DNA of 64,000 bases, from the NCBI GenBank assembly GCA_016699405.1, contig CP064972.1, forward strand, positions 806,001 to 870,000, in the 5' to 3' direction. Numbering within the stretch: the stretch's first letter is position 1; every line of letters starts with the position of its first letter. Below, one piece after another: positions 39,945 to 48,851 of this stretch. The DNA is from Holophagales bacterium. GTDB taxonomy: Bacteria > Acidobacteriota > Thermoanaerobaculia > Multivoradales > JAGPDF01. The notes below the pieces were generated by a model, which saw nothing but the letters and a program-made list of their open reading frames with translations, searched no databases and was not told where the DNA came from. The translations under genes and the position numbers were made by a program.

Positions 39945-41720
39945 CTATTCCCCCCCCTCGACGACCCGCTCCGCGCCACTCCGCCGACGGCGCGAGCCCC
40001 CCGGTTGGGCGCCGGGCCCACGCAGGGCTCTCCCGGGGCGTGCCGTGGTGATCCTCCCCTCGTCGACCACCAGGACGCCGTTGACCGCGACGAACGGCAC
40101 TCCGGCGCTGTAGTGCAGCGGGCTCTCGTAGGTCGCCCGGGAGGCGATCGTCGCCGGGTCGAAGGCGACCAGGTCGGCCGCCATGCCCGGCCGGATCAGG
40201 CCGCGGTCGGCAAGCCGCAGGCGCGAGGCGGGAAGCGAGGTCATCTTGCGGATCGCCTCTTCGAGGGTCAGCAGGTTCTCCTCCCGGACGTAGTGGCCGA
40301 GGATCCGCGGCGCCGAGCCGAAAGCCCGCGGGTGGACGCGCTGGCGGGAGAAGGGTCCGTCTTCCGCCCGCGCCCCCGAATCGGTGCAGAAGGCGACGAG
40401 CGGATGGCGAAGGGCGGCACGCACGTCCTCTTCGCTCATCCCGAAGGTGACGCGCGCGGTCTGGCCGCGATCGGCGATCACCAGATCGACGAGGGCGTCG
40501 AACGGATCGACGCCGCGCTCCGCCGCGATCGCCGCCAGCGTCATCCCCTGATACCGCTCGAGCTCCGCCGTCAGGACCCCGGTGATCAGGATGCGCTCGG
40601 CGCCCGCCGGCCAGTCGGCGGCATCGGCGCGACGCAGGAACTCTGCGCGGGCGCGCTCTCGCTGGGCGGGATCGGCGAGCCGGGCCAGCATCGCCTCGGT
40701 GCCGCCTTCGAGAACCCACGCCGGCAGGCTCGCGGACAGCTGATTGGAGCTCGCCGCCCACGGGTACTGATCGGCTCCGACGTCGAGTCCGGCGGCGCGC
40801 GCCCGTTCGATCTTGGCCAGAAGCTCCGGCATGCGCCCCCAGCTCGCCCGACCGGACGCTTTCAGGTGGAAGATCTCTGTCGGGATGCCGGCCTCCCGCG
40901 CGATGCGAAAGACCTCCTCGAGACTGGCGTCGAGTCCGACCGATCCATCGGCGCCCTCGTCGCGTTGATGGGTCGCGTAGATGCCGCCGTAGCGGGCCGC
41001 CACCTTCGCCAGGGCGATCAGCTCCTCGGTCGACGCGAAGCGGTCCGGGACGTAAATGAGCGCACTCGACAGGCCGAGCGCTCCCTCTTCCATCGCCCGG
41101 GCGACGGCGGCCTCCATCGCCGCAAGCTCGGTCGGCGTTGCCGCACGGTCGTCTCGCCCGACGATCATCTCGCGCAGCCCGCCGGCGCCGACGAACGTCC
41201 CCAGGTTGATCGCACTTCCCCGGCGCTCGAGCTCGGCGAAGTAGCCGGCGAGCGTCGTGAAGGTGGGGCGGTAACCGTAGCGTTCGTAGGTCTCTCGCCC
41301 GGCTTCGAGCATCCGGGCGTCGAGCGGCGCGATGGAGCTTCCTTCGCCGGTGATCTCCGTAGTGACTCCCTGGGTGATCTTGCTGGCCGCCCGGCCGTCG
41401 ACGAGCACGTTGTACTCGGACTGCCCCATCAGGTCGATGAACCCCGGAGCGACGACCAGTCCCCGAACGTCGATTCGGCGGCGAGCCGGCGAGCGCTGGA
41501 GAGAGCCGACCGCCACGATGCGACCGTCGGCGACGCAGACATCGGCGCGGAACCAGGGCGCACCGGTTCCGTCGACGACCCGCCCCCCGGCGAAGAGGAG
41601 GTCGCATCGCGGGGACGGGGGCGCGTGCCGGGTGGTCGCGGCAACCGACGGGGTGGCGAGCAGGCTTGCCAGGAGGATCCCGGCAGGAATGGCGGCACGA
41701 CGTCGCCTGAGGCGAATCAC
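39945..41720 (-). CDS. Secreted N-acyl-D-amino-acid deacylase / D-aminoacylase
   Basis: A 591-residue amidohydrolase. A basic signal peptide (RRAAIPAGILLASLLATPSVAA) is followed by LLFAGGRVVDGTGAPWFRADVCV and LVVAPGFIDLMGQ. The common HxD metal motif is altered here to DLMGQSEYN, as seen in several D-aminoacylase-like proteins. Metal-site His residues appear in YATHQRDEG and EIFHLKASG, and VAFCTDSG carries the catalytic Asp. It removes acyl groups from N-acyl-D-amino acids, probably in the periplasm. GTG 41720 overlaps the stop of the GGDEF gene. Confidence 0.9.
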   Translation of the reverse strand: MIRLRRRRAAIPAGILLASLLATPSVAATTRHAPPSPRCDLLFAGGRVVDGTGAPWFRADVCVADGRIVAVGSLQRSPARRRIDVRGLVVAPGFIDLMGQSEYNVLVDGRAASKITQGVTTEITGEGSSIAPLDARMLEAGRETYERYGYRPTFTTLAGYFAELERRGSAINLGTFVGAGGLREMIVGRDDRAATPTELAAMEAAVARAMEEGALGLSSALIYVPDRFASTEELIALAKVAARYGGIYATHQRDEGADGSVGLDASLEEVFRIAREAGIPTEIFHLKASGRASWGRMPELLAKIERARAAGLDVGADQYPWAASSNQLSASLPAWVLEGGTEAMLARLADPAQRERARAEFLRRADAADWPAGAERILITGVLTAELERYQGMTLAAIAAERGVDPFDALVDLVIADRGQTARVTFGMSEEDVRAALRHPLVAFCTDSGARAEDGPFSRQRVHPRAFGSAPRILGHYVREENLLTLEEAIRKMTSLPASRLRLADRGLIRPGMAADLVAFDPATIASRATYESPLHYSAGVPFVAVNGVLVVDEGRITTARPGRALRGPGAQPGGSRRRRSGAERVVEGGE

Positions 41721-43993
41721 GCGACGACCGCGGCGGGCTCGATCCGGTTCCGCCCTTCCGCCTTGGCTCGATAGAGCGCCCGGTCGGCCTCGACGAGCAG
41801 ATCCCGGGCGCTCTTGAGGCCCGGTCGCTCGGCATCCGGCACGGAGGCGAGGCCGATCGAGGTGGTGACGCCGAGCACCTCGCCGTCTTCGAGCTCGATC
41901 TGCAGCTCCTCGACGACTTCGCGGAGCTTCTCGGCAACCGCGCTCGCGCCGGTCAGGTCGGTTTCGGGAAGCACGACGAGAAACTCCTCGCCGCCGAACC
42001 GGCCGACCGTGTCGGTGGCGCGGAGGGCGAGGGCCACGGCCTGGGCCGTCCGCTTCAGCACGAGATCGCCGACGAGGTGACCATGACGGTCGTTGATCGA
42101 CTTGAAGTGGTCGAGATCGGCGAGGGCGATCGACAGCGGCCGGCGGTAGCGCGCTGCGCGCTGCAGCTCGCGCTCGAGCTGGTCGAGGATCGCCTCGCGT
42201 CGCAAGAGGCCGGTCAGCCCCTCGTAGGTTGCCGACTCGAAGAGCCGGGCGTTCTCGAAGACCGTCGCCACATGATGTCCGAGCAGCGACAGGAGCTCGA
42301 GCTCTTCGGCCGTGTAGGGCCGGCCGTCGGTCTTCTCGCCGAGCAGCAGCAGCCCCACCATCGTCTCCTGCGAGATGAGCGGCACGGCGAGCTCGGCACC
42401 GAGTCGCCGCAGCCGTTGGGCCATCGTCGCACTCCGCGCCGCCGGCAGGCTGGCGACCAGCGGCCGCGCCGAACGGCGCAGCATCTGGATGCCGGCATCG
42501 TCCGGCGCGAGCAGGAACGACTGGTCGAACTGCTCCTCGAGGTCGAAGGCCGTCGAGGCGAGGGTGACCATGTGCCCGGTCTCGGGCGTGGCGAGCAAGA
42601 GCGTCGCCGTGCGCACGTCGAAGATCTCCGGCAGCCGGCCGACCAGGTGCTGCCCCATCAACGGCAACTTGCCGCGGGCCGGGAGGCCGGAGGCGAGGTC
42701 GACCAGGCGCTGCCGCAGAGCCGTGCGCTCCGGGAAGAACCGGCGGTCGATCAGCCGCTGCAGGGACTGACGCAGGGGCGCGAACATCAGTCCGAGCAGC
42801 AGCGTTGCCCCCGAGACGACCCAGAGCGAGTCGCGGGTGCCGCCGACCAGGTGGGAGAAGAGCGCTCCGCCGGCGCCGAGCACGGCGTAGAAGACGAGCA
42901 GCAGGGTCGAGGTGAGCGCCGTGTAGAGGAGGCTGCGACGGACCACCAACTCGATGTCGAAGAGCCGGTAGCGGTAGATGGCGATGAAAACGGCGATCGG
43001 ATAGGGCAGGACCAGCAGCGGCCAGTTGTCGAGCCAATCCCAACGCGCGATGCCGGCGAGGTCGAACACGAGGCCGATCAGCACCGACGCGACCCAGGGG
43101 AGGATGCCGAGGAAGACGAGGCCGGCCTGCTGCCGCCGCCGCGGCTCCGCGTGGGTGAGCATCGCGTGGCCGAGAAGCATCGCGACGGCGAGTGCCCACA
43201 CCGGGAATCCGGCCTGATAGAGGACGGCCTGCGCCTGCTCGGCGCTCCACGGCAGGGCCTCGACCCCGAGGCCTTCGAGGAGCTGGGTCCCCGCGACGCC
43301 GAAGCCGAAGGCGAGCCCGACGGCATAGTAGAGACGGATCAGCCAGGGACGACGGCGGATCCACTCGGGACGATCGGGCAGCACCGAGGCCAGGTGAAGC
43401 TCGAGGCCGAACTGAACGCCGTTGATCAGCTGCTGCAGGGTCAGGCTGATCAAGGCGATCGTCGGGCTGCCGATCAGGCCGGTCGGCAGGGCGAACTCGA
43501 ACGCCACAGCCAGCGAGAAGAGCTGCAAGAGGAGGGCGCGGATGTCGCCCTCCGGCTGCCGGGCGACGAGCCCGGCGAGCGCGAGGTAGGCGGCAAGGAT
43601 CAGCACCACCATCGCGACCGGCCCCCACTCGAACGGGGTCCCCGGCGTCACGGGGAGGACTTGCGGACCCGCTTCGCGCCCGACCGCGAACGTGACCGGA
43701 ACTCCCTCGGCGAACTCCGAAGCGATCTCGTCGTAGGTCGTGCGGCCCGCGAGGGGCCGGCCGGCAATCGAGAGGATGCGGTCGCCACCCTTCAGGCCGG
43801 CGCGGTCGGCCGGCAGGCCAGGGGTCACCGCGGTGACGACCACGGCGCCGTCGCGGGTCTCCATCGAGATCCCCACCCGCCGCGCGGCACTTCCCCGGTC
43901 TTCCCAGAGCTGCAACAGGAAGAGGGCGGCGACGACGGCCGCTCCGAGGAGGAAACGGAGCTTGGGGACAGCGGGAAACGCGCGGGCACGCAT
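41717..43993 (-). CDS. Membrane diguanylate cyclase with PDZ, GAF and GGDEF domains
   Basis: A 758-residue multidomain signalling protein. An N-terminal membrane anchor precedes a PDZ domain (VTPGLPADRAGLKGGDRILSI, residues about 40-110). About eight membrane segments (residues 120-410) follow, then a GAF-like domain (about 440-590, with VPLISQETMVGLLLLGE) and a GGDEF domain whose active site is FGGEEFLVVLP. RATD five residues before GGEEF matches the RxxD inhibitory site. It likely makes cyclic di-GMP with product inhibition, controlled by a periplasmic or membrane cue. It is followed by the coupled D-aminoacylase gene. Confidence 0.93.
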   Translation of the reverse strand: MRARAFPAVPKLRFLLGAAVVAALFLLQLWEDRGSAARRVGISMETRDGAVVVTAVTPGLPADRAGLKGGDRILSIAGRPLAGRTTYDEIASEFAEGVPVTFAVGREAGPQVLPVTPGTPFEWGPVAMVVLILAAYLALAGLVARQPEGDIRALLLQLFSLAVAFEFALPTGLIGSPTIALISLTLQQLINGVQFGLELHLASVLPDRPEWIRRRPWLIRLYYAVGLAFGFGVAGTQLLEGLGVEALPWSAEQAQAVLYQAGFPVWALAVAMLLGHAMLTHAEPRRRQQAGLVFLGILPWVASVLIGLVFDLAGIARWDWLDNWPLLVLPYPIAVFIAIYRYRLFDIELVVRRSLLYTALTSTLLLVFYAVLGAGGALFSHLVGGTRDSLWVVSGATLLLGLMFAPLRQSLQRLIDRRFFPERTALRQRLVDLASGLPARGKLPLMGQHLVGRLPEIFDVRTATLLLATPETGHMVTLASTAFDLEEQFDQSFLLAPDDAGIQMLRRSARPLVASLPAARSATMAQRLRRLGAELAVPLISQETMVGLLLLGEKTDGRPYTAEELELLSLLGHHVATVFENARLFESATYEGLTGLLRREAILDQLERELQRAARYRRPLSIALADLDHFKSINDRHGHLVGDLVLKRTAQAVALALRATDTVGRFGGEEFLVVLPETDLTGASAVAEKLREVVEELQIELEDGEVLGVTTSIGLASVPDAERPGLKSARDLLVEADRALYRAKAEGRNRIEPAAVVA

Positions 43994-44054
43994 CGGCGGC
44001 GTTCGCTAAGGGGGGCGATTCTACCGGTTTGGCGACGCGCCGGCGCGTTTCCTC

Positions 44055-44750
44055 TCAGGGTCGATGGGCGCCAGTGCCGAGGATCGCCCCGGCCACGAGC
44101 GCCACCACCGCCGCCAGGAAGACGAGCGCGGCGGCACAGCAGAGCAGGGCGGGCATCAGGACCGCCGCGATCGCCCTCCCAGGCGTCGTCCGGTGCACTT
44201 GAGTGAGGCCGAGCACCTGCAGGGTCAGCGTCCAACCGACCGCCGCCACCCAGCCGACAATCGGCACGACGTTGGCGACCTGCGCCATCGAGGAGTAGGC
44301 GACGACCCGCAGCGTGCCTTCGTAGCCGGCGCGCGACTCGGCAAGACCGCCGAACATCCAGAGAAAGAGATGGACGATCGCGGCGCTCACGAAGAGCCCG
44401 ACGAGCGCCAGGAGCGGTGTCGCCACGAGACCGAAGGCCAGGGCGGCGACGCTTCCCGCCCATTCCTGCCGAAGCCCGCCGGGCAGCAGGGGGAGCCAGG
44501 CGAGGGGACCGAGCGCAAGCGACCAGAACTGGGCCGCCACGACGCCGAGCCAGGCGCAGAGCACCCCCCAGATCAGAGGGCTGGCCAGATCGCCGCGCTC
44601 GCGCATGCGGGCGAAGCCTTCCCTTGGAGCGAGGGTGAAGAGCCGGAGGGTCTCGACGAAGGCGAGGACACGGCCGAGTCGCTGCCGGTCCTCCCAGGGA
44701 ATGGGGGGTTGCGGAGGCGAGGGCGACCCGGCAAAGGGCTCGATCGTCAT
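44055..44750 (-). CDS. YIP1-family membrane protein
   Basis: A 231-residue protein with five or six hydrophobic helices and a soluble N-terminus. PIPWEDRQRLGRVLAFVETLRLFTLAPREGFARM is the typical Yip1-domain lead-in in bacteria. YEGTLRVVAYSSMAQVANVVPIVGWV is the conserved Yip1 core. Function in bacteria is unknown. Its ATG overlaps the yidD stop (ATGA), so it belongs to the run of membrane-protein genes from 46.3 down to 44.1 kb. Confidence 0.85.
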   Translation of the reverse strand: MTIEPFAGSPSPPQPPIPWEDRQRLGRVLAFVETLRLFTLAPREGFARMRERGDLASPLIWGVLCAWLGVVAAQFWSLALGPLAWLPLLPGGLRQEWAGSVAALAFGLVATPLLALVGLFVSAAIVHLFLWMFGGLAESRAGYEGTLRVVAYSSMAQVANVVPIVGWVAAVGWTLTLQVLGLTQVHRTTPGRAIAAVLMPALLCCAAALVFLAAVVALVAGAILGTGAHRP

Positions 44751-45142
44751 CGGGTTGGGCTCCCGGAGGGGGGTTGTCTGGTGGGAGCGCGGGTCGTGCC
44801 TTCGCCGCCGGACGGCTCCGGCCGATCGACGGTTCCGCGCGGCGTCCACGGCCCGCATCGCACGATCCGCCAGCCCGCGCGAAGGCTTCCGACGAGCGCC
44901 CCGTCGTGGGCCAGCACCGCGAGGGCGTACTCGCTACAGCTCGGAGTGAAGCGACAGCGGCGGGCGAAGTGAGGGGAGAGCTTGGCGCGATAGGCGCGCA
45001 CCGACGCCAGGAGGACTCGATTGCTCCATTGGCTCGCCGGCGCGCGTGCCAGGTCGACGGCGAGGAGCGATGCGAGGAGCATCGCTCCCCAGAGGAGTCG
45101 GCGACGACGCCGGGGAGAGGGAGGCGCAGCGGGCCCGCTCAT
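44747..45142 (-). CDS. yidD: Membrane protein insertion efficiency factor YidD
   Basis: A 131-residue YidD protein. The hallmark core is RAYRAKLSPHFARRCRFTPSCSEYALAVLAHDGALVGSLRAGWRIVRCGPW, which includes three conserved cysteines and the CRFxPSCSEYA motif. An N-terminal hydrophobic segment precedes it. YidD assists YidC-dependent membrane insertion. Usually it sits in rpmH-rnpA-yidD-yidC; here it is away from that cluster, between a DUF2752 gene and a YIP1 gene, with 4-base overlaps on both sides. Confidence 0.95.
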   Translation of the reverse strand: MSGPAAPPSPRRRRRLLWGAMLLASLLAVDLARAPASQWSNRVLLASVRAYRAKLSPHFARRCRFTPSCSEYALAVLAHDGALVGSLRAGWRIVRCGPWTPRGTVDRPEPSGGEGTTRAPTRQPPSGSPTR

Positions 45143-45483
45143 CCCGGGAGCGTCCCCAGGGCGAGTCGCGCCAACCAGACGACAGCGAGCGACGCGAGGT
45201 TGACCCACAGAAGGCGCAACACCGTGGACTCTGAGGGACGCGGGAGTCGGCGAAACAGCACGCCACCCCACACCACCCAGAGCGCCGCCGCCTCGAGGAC
45301 GATCACCGGCGCGAGCGGATGGAGCGCAAACGACTGGCGAAGCTCGCCGCGCATCAGGCGAGCCACGCCCCGGGTCAAACCGCAACCGGGGCAGGGGATG
45401 CCGGTGAAACGACGAAAGAGGCAGAGGACCGGGCCGGCGTCGAGCGCATCGACCGCGATGGACGCCGCTGCCGCCGCGATCAA
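45139..45483 (-). CDS. DUF2752 membrane protein
   Basis: A 114-residue protein if started at TTG 45483. The signature GIPCPGCGLTRGVARLMRGEL and the following FALHPLAPVIVLEAAALWVVW define DUF2752, a small family of membrane proteins with a CPxCGxTR motif. The first hydrophobic helix extends about ten codons further upstream (to ~45513) with no ATG, GTG or TTG available, so the true start may be an unusual codon such as CTG near 45555. Function unknown. It overlaps yidD by four bases. Confidence 0.82.
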   Translation of the reverse strand: MIAAAAASIAVDALDAGPVLCLFRRFTGIPCPGCGLTRGVARLMRGELRQSFALHPLAPVIVLEAAALWVVWGGVLFRRLPRPSESTVLRLLWVNLASLAVVWLARLALGTLPG

Positions 45484-45551
45484 CGCGCCGACTCCCGCGA
45501 CGACCCAGAGGCGGAGCGCGCGGGAGGGGAGGTGCTCCCCTCCCGTTCCGT

Positions 45552-45878
45552 TCAGTGGCCTGCGCCTCCGGCCATGGCCGAGACGATCGCCATCCCGCCG
45601 AAGAAGATCATCCAGACGATCCCCAGAGCGAACAGGATCGTGCCGATGATGCCGAGGATCTTGCCGGCGGTGGCCAGCCCCTGATTGGCGGCCGGCGCCA
45701 GGCCGCTGCGGATCGCCTCGAGCTCACGGTTGCCCATGACCCAGGCGAAGGGGGCGCAGAGGCCGCAGCAGACGACACCGAGGATGCCGAGGATGAGGGC
45801 GACCGTCGCCCGATTGCTCGATCCGGCAGGGGCCGGAGGAGCGGGTGGCGGGGGCGGCGGCGGGAACGGTTCGCTCAC
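45552..45878 (-). CDS. DUF4190 membrane protein
   Basis: A 108-residue protein with a Pro-rich cytoplasmic N-terminus (MSEPFPPPPPPPAPPAPAG) and two membrane helices around a short charged loop (WVMGNRELEAIRSG), the DUF4190 pattern. Function unknown. It shares the MSEP-Pro-rich N-terminal style with the next gene upstream, suggesting a common module. Forms part of a run of small membrane-protein genes with DUF2752 and YidD. Confidence 0.82.
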   Translation of the reverse strand: MSEPFPPPPPPPAPPAPAGSSNRATVALILGILGVVCCGLCAPFAWVMGNRELEAIRSGLAPAANQGLATAGKILGIIGTILFALGIVWMIFFGGMAIVSAMAGGAGH

Positions 45879-45908
45879 GTGGGTCTCTCCGTGTCGGCGC
45901 GATTTCGA

Positions 45909-46277
45909 TCAGAACTTGGCGACGAGGTCGCTCAGGCCCGGGATGACGAAGCGCTCGCCATTGGTCGCCTTGACGATGGCCATGATGGTCACGATCAGCC
46001 AGCCCAGACCGACGAACGGCCAGAGGATGAGCGTGAGGCAACCGGCCACCGGCAGCATGCCGATGATCGAGAGGGCGACGAACATGACCATGAACGCCCC
46101 GGTGAAGACCAGTCCGTTCTTGGCGTGCCACTGCACCTCGGCGTCGTCCTTCTCGACCAGCAGCGGGACGAGGGCGAGCAGTCCGAGATAGGAAAGCACC
46201 AGCATCAGGGTCCGGTTGCTCGACGCGGCCGGCGGCGGCGCAGCCGGCGGCGGAGGCGGAACATAGGGCTCGCTCAT
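45909..46277 (-). CDS. DUF4870/Tic20-like membrane protein
   Basis: A 122-residue protein with a Pro-rich N-terminus (MSEPYVPPPPPAAPPP) and three hydrophobic helices. LSYLGLLALVPLLVEKDDAEVQWHAKNGLVF is the DUF4870 signature, and the C-terminus GERFVIPGLSDLVAKF is common in the family. Function unknown. Its start has the AAGGAG site (46284-46289 on the other strand). First gene of the small membrane-protein run. Confidence 0.85.
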   Translation of the reverse strand: MSEPYVPPPPPAAPPPAASSNRTLMLVLSYLGLLALVPLLVEKDDAEVQWHAKNGLVFTGAFMVMFVALSIIGMLPVAGCLTLILWPFVGLGWLIVTIMAIVKATNGERFVIPGLSDLVAKF

Positions 46278-46347
46278 CGCGCGATCTCCTTGCATGGAAG
46301 CGGTCGAAGGTGGAACCGCGTCAGTGTACAGGAGCCCCAGAAGGGCT

Positions 46348-46956
46348 TCAATCCTCGCCGGCGATCTCCCGCGCGCCGAGCTCGGCGAAGGTGGCGCGCA
46401 GCGCGGCGACTCGCGGCCGCTGCACACGGAGGCGGAGTCTCACCGTCTCGCCGTAGGACTCGGCGAGCAGCTCGACTTCGGGCGGGCGCAGCAATCGCTT
46501 GACCGCGCCCAGTCGCGCGAACGGCAGCTCGACCTCGAGCTCGTCGACGGGGACGCGCCGGAGGACCGGCGTCGCCGCGACCGCGTCGCGCGCCGCGCCG
46601 CCGTAGGCGCGCACCAGGCCCCCCTTGCCCAGCTTGACCCCGCCGAACCACCGGGTGACGACGGCGAACGCGTCCGAGAGCCCGGCGCTCCGCAGGGCCT
46701 GGAGAATCGGCGCTCCGGCGGTGCCGCCGGGCTCGCCAGCATCGGCGCTCCGCTCCCGGGGAGGATCGCCGAGCCGATAGGCCCAGCAGTGGTGGGTCGC
46801 CTCGGGATGACGCGCTGCCACGGCGGCGAGCATGCGCTTCGCCTCGTCTTCGTCAGCGCAGGGCGACACGACGGCGAGGAAGAGGGACCCGCGATCGCGC
46901 AGCTCGCTTCGGCCCTCTCCCGCCGGGGCCGGATAGCCGCCGTCCGTTGCGCTCAT
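46348..46956 (-). CDS. YigZ/IMPACT family protein (UPF0029)
   Basis: A 202-residue protein. The N-terminal domain contains DRGSLFLAVVSPC, HHCWAYRLGD, SADAGEPGGTAGAPILQAL and VVTRWFGGVKLGKGGLVRAYG, all hallmark motifs of UPF0029. A C-terminal EF-G domain-V-like region follows. Eukaryotic IMPACT regulates Gcn2; the bacterial role is unclear. It is the last gene of the bacillithiol transcript, overlapping bshA by four bases. Confidence 0.93.
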   Translation of the reverse strand: MSATDGGYPAPAGEGRSELRDRGSLFLAVVSPCADEDEAKRMLAAVAARHPEATHHCWAYRLGDPPRERSADAGEPGGTAGAPILQALRSAGLSDAFAVVTRWFGGVKLGKGGLVRAYGGAARDAVAATPVLRRVPVDELEVELPFARLGAVKRLLRPPEVELLAESYGETVRLRLRVQRPRVAALRATFAELGAREIAGED

Positions 46957-48083
46957 CCGGCGTGCGCGAGGGCTTTCGTGTAGACCTCTCGGTACTGGGC
47001 GACGATCGCACCCTGCTCGAATCGCGCCAGCGCCCAGCGACGGCCGGCCGCCCCGAAGGCGCGCAGCTTGGCGGGATCGGCGAGCAGGTCGATGGCCGCC
47101 GCCGCCATCGCTTCGACATCGCCGACCGGTCGGAGGTAGCCGTTCTCGCCTTCGACCACCACCTCGGGGAGGCCGCCCGCCCGGCTCGCCACCACCGGCA
47201 CCTCACACGAGAGCGCCTCGAGCGCCGCGAGACCGAACGACTCGCTCTCGGACGGCAGCAGGAAGAGATCGGCGCCGACCAGGATCTCCTCGATCGCCGG
47301 GAAGTTGCCGAGGAAGATCACGTCGGAGCAGAGCCCGTCCTGGCGGCAGCGCTGCTCGGCACGCACGCGGTCGGGGCCGTCTCCGACCAAGAGAAGCCGC
47401 GCCGGCATCTGCCGGCGCACGCGAGCGAAGATCTCGACCACGTCGAGCACTCGCTTGACCGGGCGGAAGTTCGAGATGTGGACGATCACCCGCTCGTCGC
47501 CGCGCGCCCACCGGCGGGCACCGGGAAGCAGGCGCGCCGCCTCGTAGCGGCGCGGGTCGATGAAGTTCGGCACCACGTCGATCGGCTTGTCCTCGATGCA
47601 GAGCTGGTGCATCGTCGCGTCGCGGAGCGCCGAGGAGACGGCAGTCACCGCGTCGCTCTGCAGGATGCTCCAGCGCGTCGTTTCGAGGTAGCTCGGGTCG
47701 TTGCCCACCAGGGTCACGTCGGTGCCGTGGAGCGTCGTGACCACCGGCAGACGGCGCGGAGCCAGGATCGAACGCGCGAGCACGGCTGAGACGGCGTTGG
47801 GCACGGCGTAGTGCACGTGCAGCAGGTCGAGCCCCTGGTAGCGGGCGACCTCGACCATCTTCGAGGCGAGCGCCAGCGACCAGGGCGGATACTCGAAGAG
47901 CGGATAGTGGGTGATCGCCACCTCGTGGAAGAAGAGACGCGGGTCGGCGAGCGTCAACCGCGAGGGGAGCGCGTAGCTGATGACGTGGACTTCGTCCCCC
48001 CCTTCGGCAAGCGCCATGGCGAGCTCGGTGGCGACGATCCCCGAGCCGCCGAAGGTCGGGTAGCAGCTGATACCGATCTTCAT
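46953..48083 (-). CDS. bshA: N-acetyl-alpha-D-glucosaminyl L-malate synthase BshA
   Basis: A 376-residue GT4 glycosyltransferase. The start MKIGISCYPTFGGSGIVATELA and the acceptor-site HVHYAVPNAVSA and TTLHGTDVTLVG are diagnostic for BshA; ESESFGLAALEALSCEVPVVAS is the donor-binding E-x7-E block. It joins UDP-GlcNAc and L-malate, the first step of bacillithiol synthesis. It overlaps bshB1 upstream (ATGA) and yigZ downstream. Confidence 0.96.
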   Translation of the reverse strand: MKIGISCYPTFGGSGIVATELAMALAEGGDEVHVISYALPSRLTLADPRLFFHEVAITHYPLFEYPPWSLALASKMVEVARYQGLDLLHVHYAVPNAVSAVLARSILAPRRLPVVTTLHGTDVTLVGNDPSYLETTRWSILQSDAVTAVSSALRDATMHQLCIEDKPIDVVPNFIDPRRYEAARLLPGARRWARGDERVIVHISNFRPVKRVLDVVEIFARVRRQMPARLLLVGDGPDRVRAEQRCRQDGLCSDVIFLGNFPAIEEILVGADLFLLPSESESFGLAALEALSCEVPVVASRAGGLPEVVVEGENGYLRPVGDVEAMAAAAIDLLADPAKLRAFGAAGRRWALARFEQGAIVAQYREVYTKALAHAG

Positions 48084-48814
48084 CGGAGACCTCCCGGGAG
48101 GAGCGTGAACGGGTCGGCAACGGCGAGGGGGGTGCGACTGCGGAACGGCTCACCGAGCTCGGCGCCGATCAGGCCGCCGAAGTGTCTCGCCCGCCCTTCG
48201 ACCGCCAGGCGGTACTCGCGCGAGGCGATCTTGGTCATCGGCTGCCCATCGTCAGCCGGTTCCGCCCCGGGGCGATAGATCTGGCTCCCGTAGGCGTCGA
48301 GTGCCGCCATCTTCGCCGGCCAGGCGTCGGTGACATCGACGACGAAGCTCGGCTCGAACCCGTCGTGCAGCATGTAGCTGAAGAGCGCCGCGGGCCGGTG
48401 GGGGAGCCCCTGACCTCGCCGCGCTAGCCCGGAATAGAAGCAGGCATCGGTGACCAGACGGTGGGCTCGACCGTGATCCGGGTGCCGATCGACCGGTGGC
48501 GGACCCAGCACCAACTCGGGGCGGAGTCGGCGCAGCTCGGCGATGAGCGCCTCCTCCTCCGCGACGCCGTGGCGCAACGAACCGTCGCCGCAATCGAGCA
48601 GGACCAGGTCGGCGGCGCCGAGCGCCTCGGCGGCCGCTTCGGCCTCACGCCGCCGTTCCTCGGCCGTCCCCCGCGTCCCGGCCTCGCCACGCGTGAGATG
48701 GAGGATGCCCACCCGGCGCCCGGCACGGGCGAGCTTGGCGAGGGTCCCGCCACAGGCAAGCTCCACGTCGTCGGGATGGGGACCGATGGCGAGAACATCG
48801 AGAGGAGAGCTCAT
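48080..48814 (-). CDS. bshB1: Bacillithiol biosynthesis deacetylase BshB1
   Basis: A 244-residue LmbE/PIG-L zinc deacetylase. AIGPHPDDVELACGGTL carries the zinc-binding HPDD, and PPVDRHPDHGRAHRLVTDAC the second His cluster; YMLHDGFEPSFVVDVT is typical of BshB1. It removes the acetyl group from GlcNAc-malate. It has its own -10-like TAGAGT 8 bases before the ATG in addition to lying downstream of bshC. Stop overlaps bshA start. Confidence 0.94.
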   Translation of the reverse strand: MSSPLDVLAIGPHPDDVELACGGTLAKLARAGRRVGILHLTRGEAGTRGTAEERRREAEAAAEALGAADLVLLDCGDGSLRHGVAEEEALIAELRRLRPELVLGPPPVDRHPDHGRAHRLVTDACFYSGLARRGQGLPHRPAALFSYMLHDGFEPSFVVDVTDAWPAKMAALDAYGSQIYRPGAEPADDGQPMTKIASREYRLAVEGRARHFGGLIGAELGEPFRSRTPLAVADPFTLLPGGLR

Positions 48815-48822
48815 CGCTCGGG

Positions 48823-48828
48823 ACTCTA
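48823..48828 (-). promoter_or_regulatory. -10-like TAGAGT before bshB1
   Basis: The hexamer ends 8 bases before the bshB1 ATG in the short gap after bshC; a leaderless internal start is possible. GTGCCG lies 17 bp upstream as a poor -35. Confidence 0.35.
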
Positions 48829-48851
48829 GTTCAGGCGGGCCCGGGCGGCAC

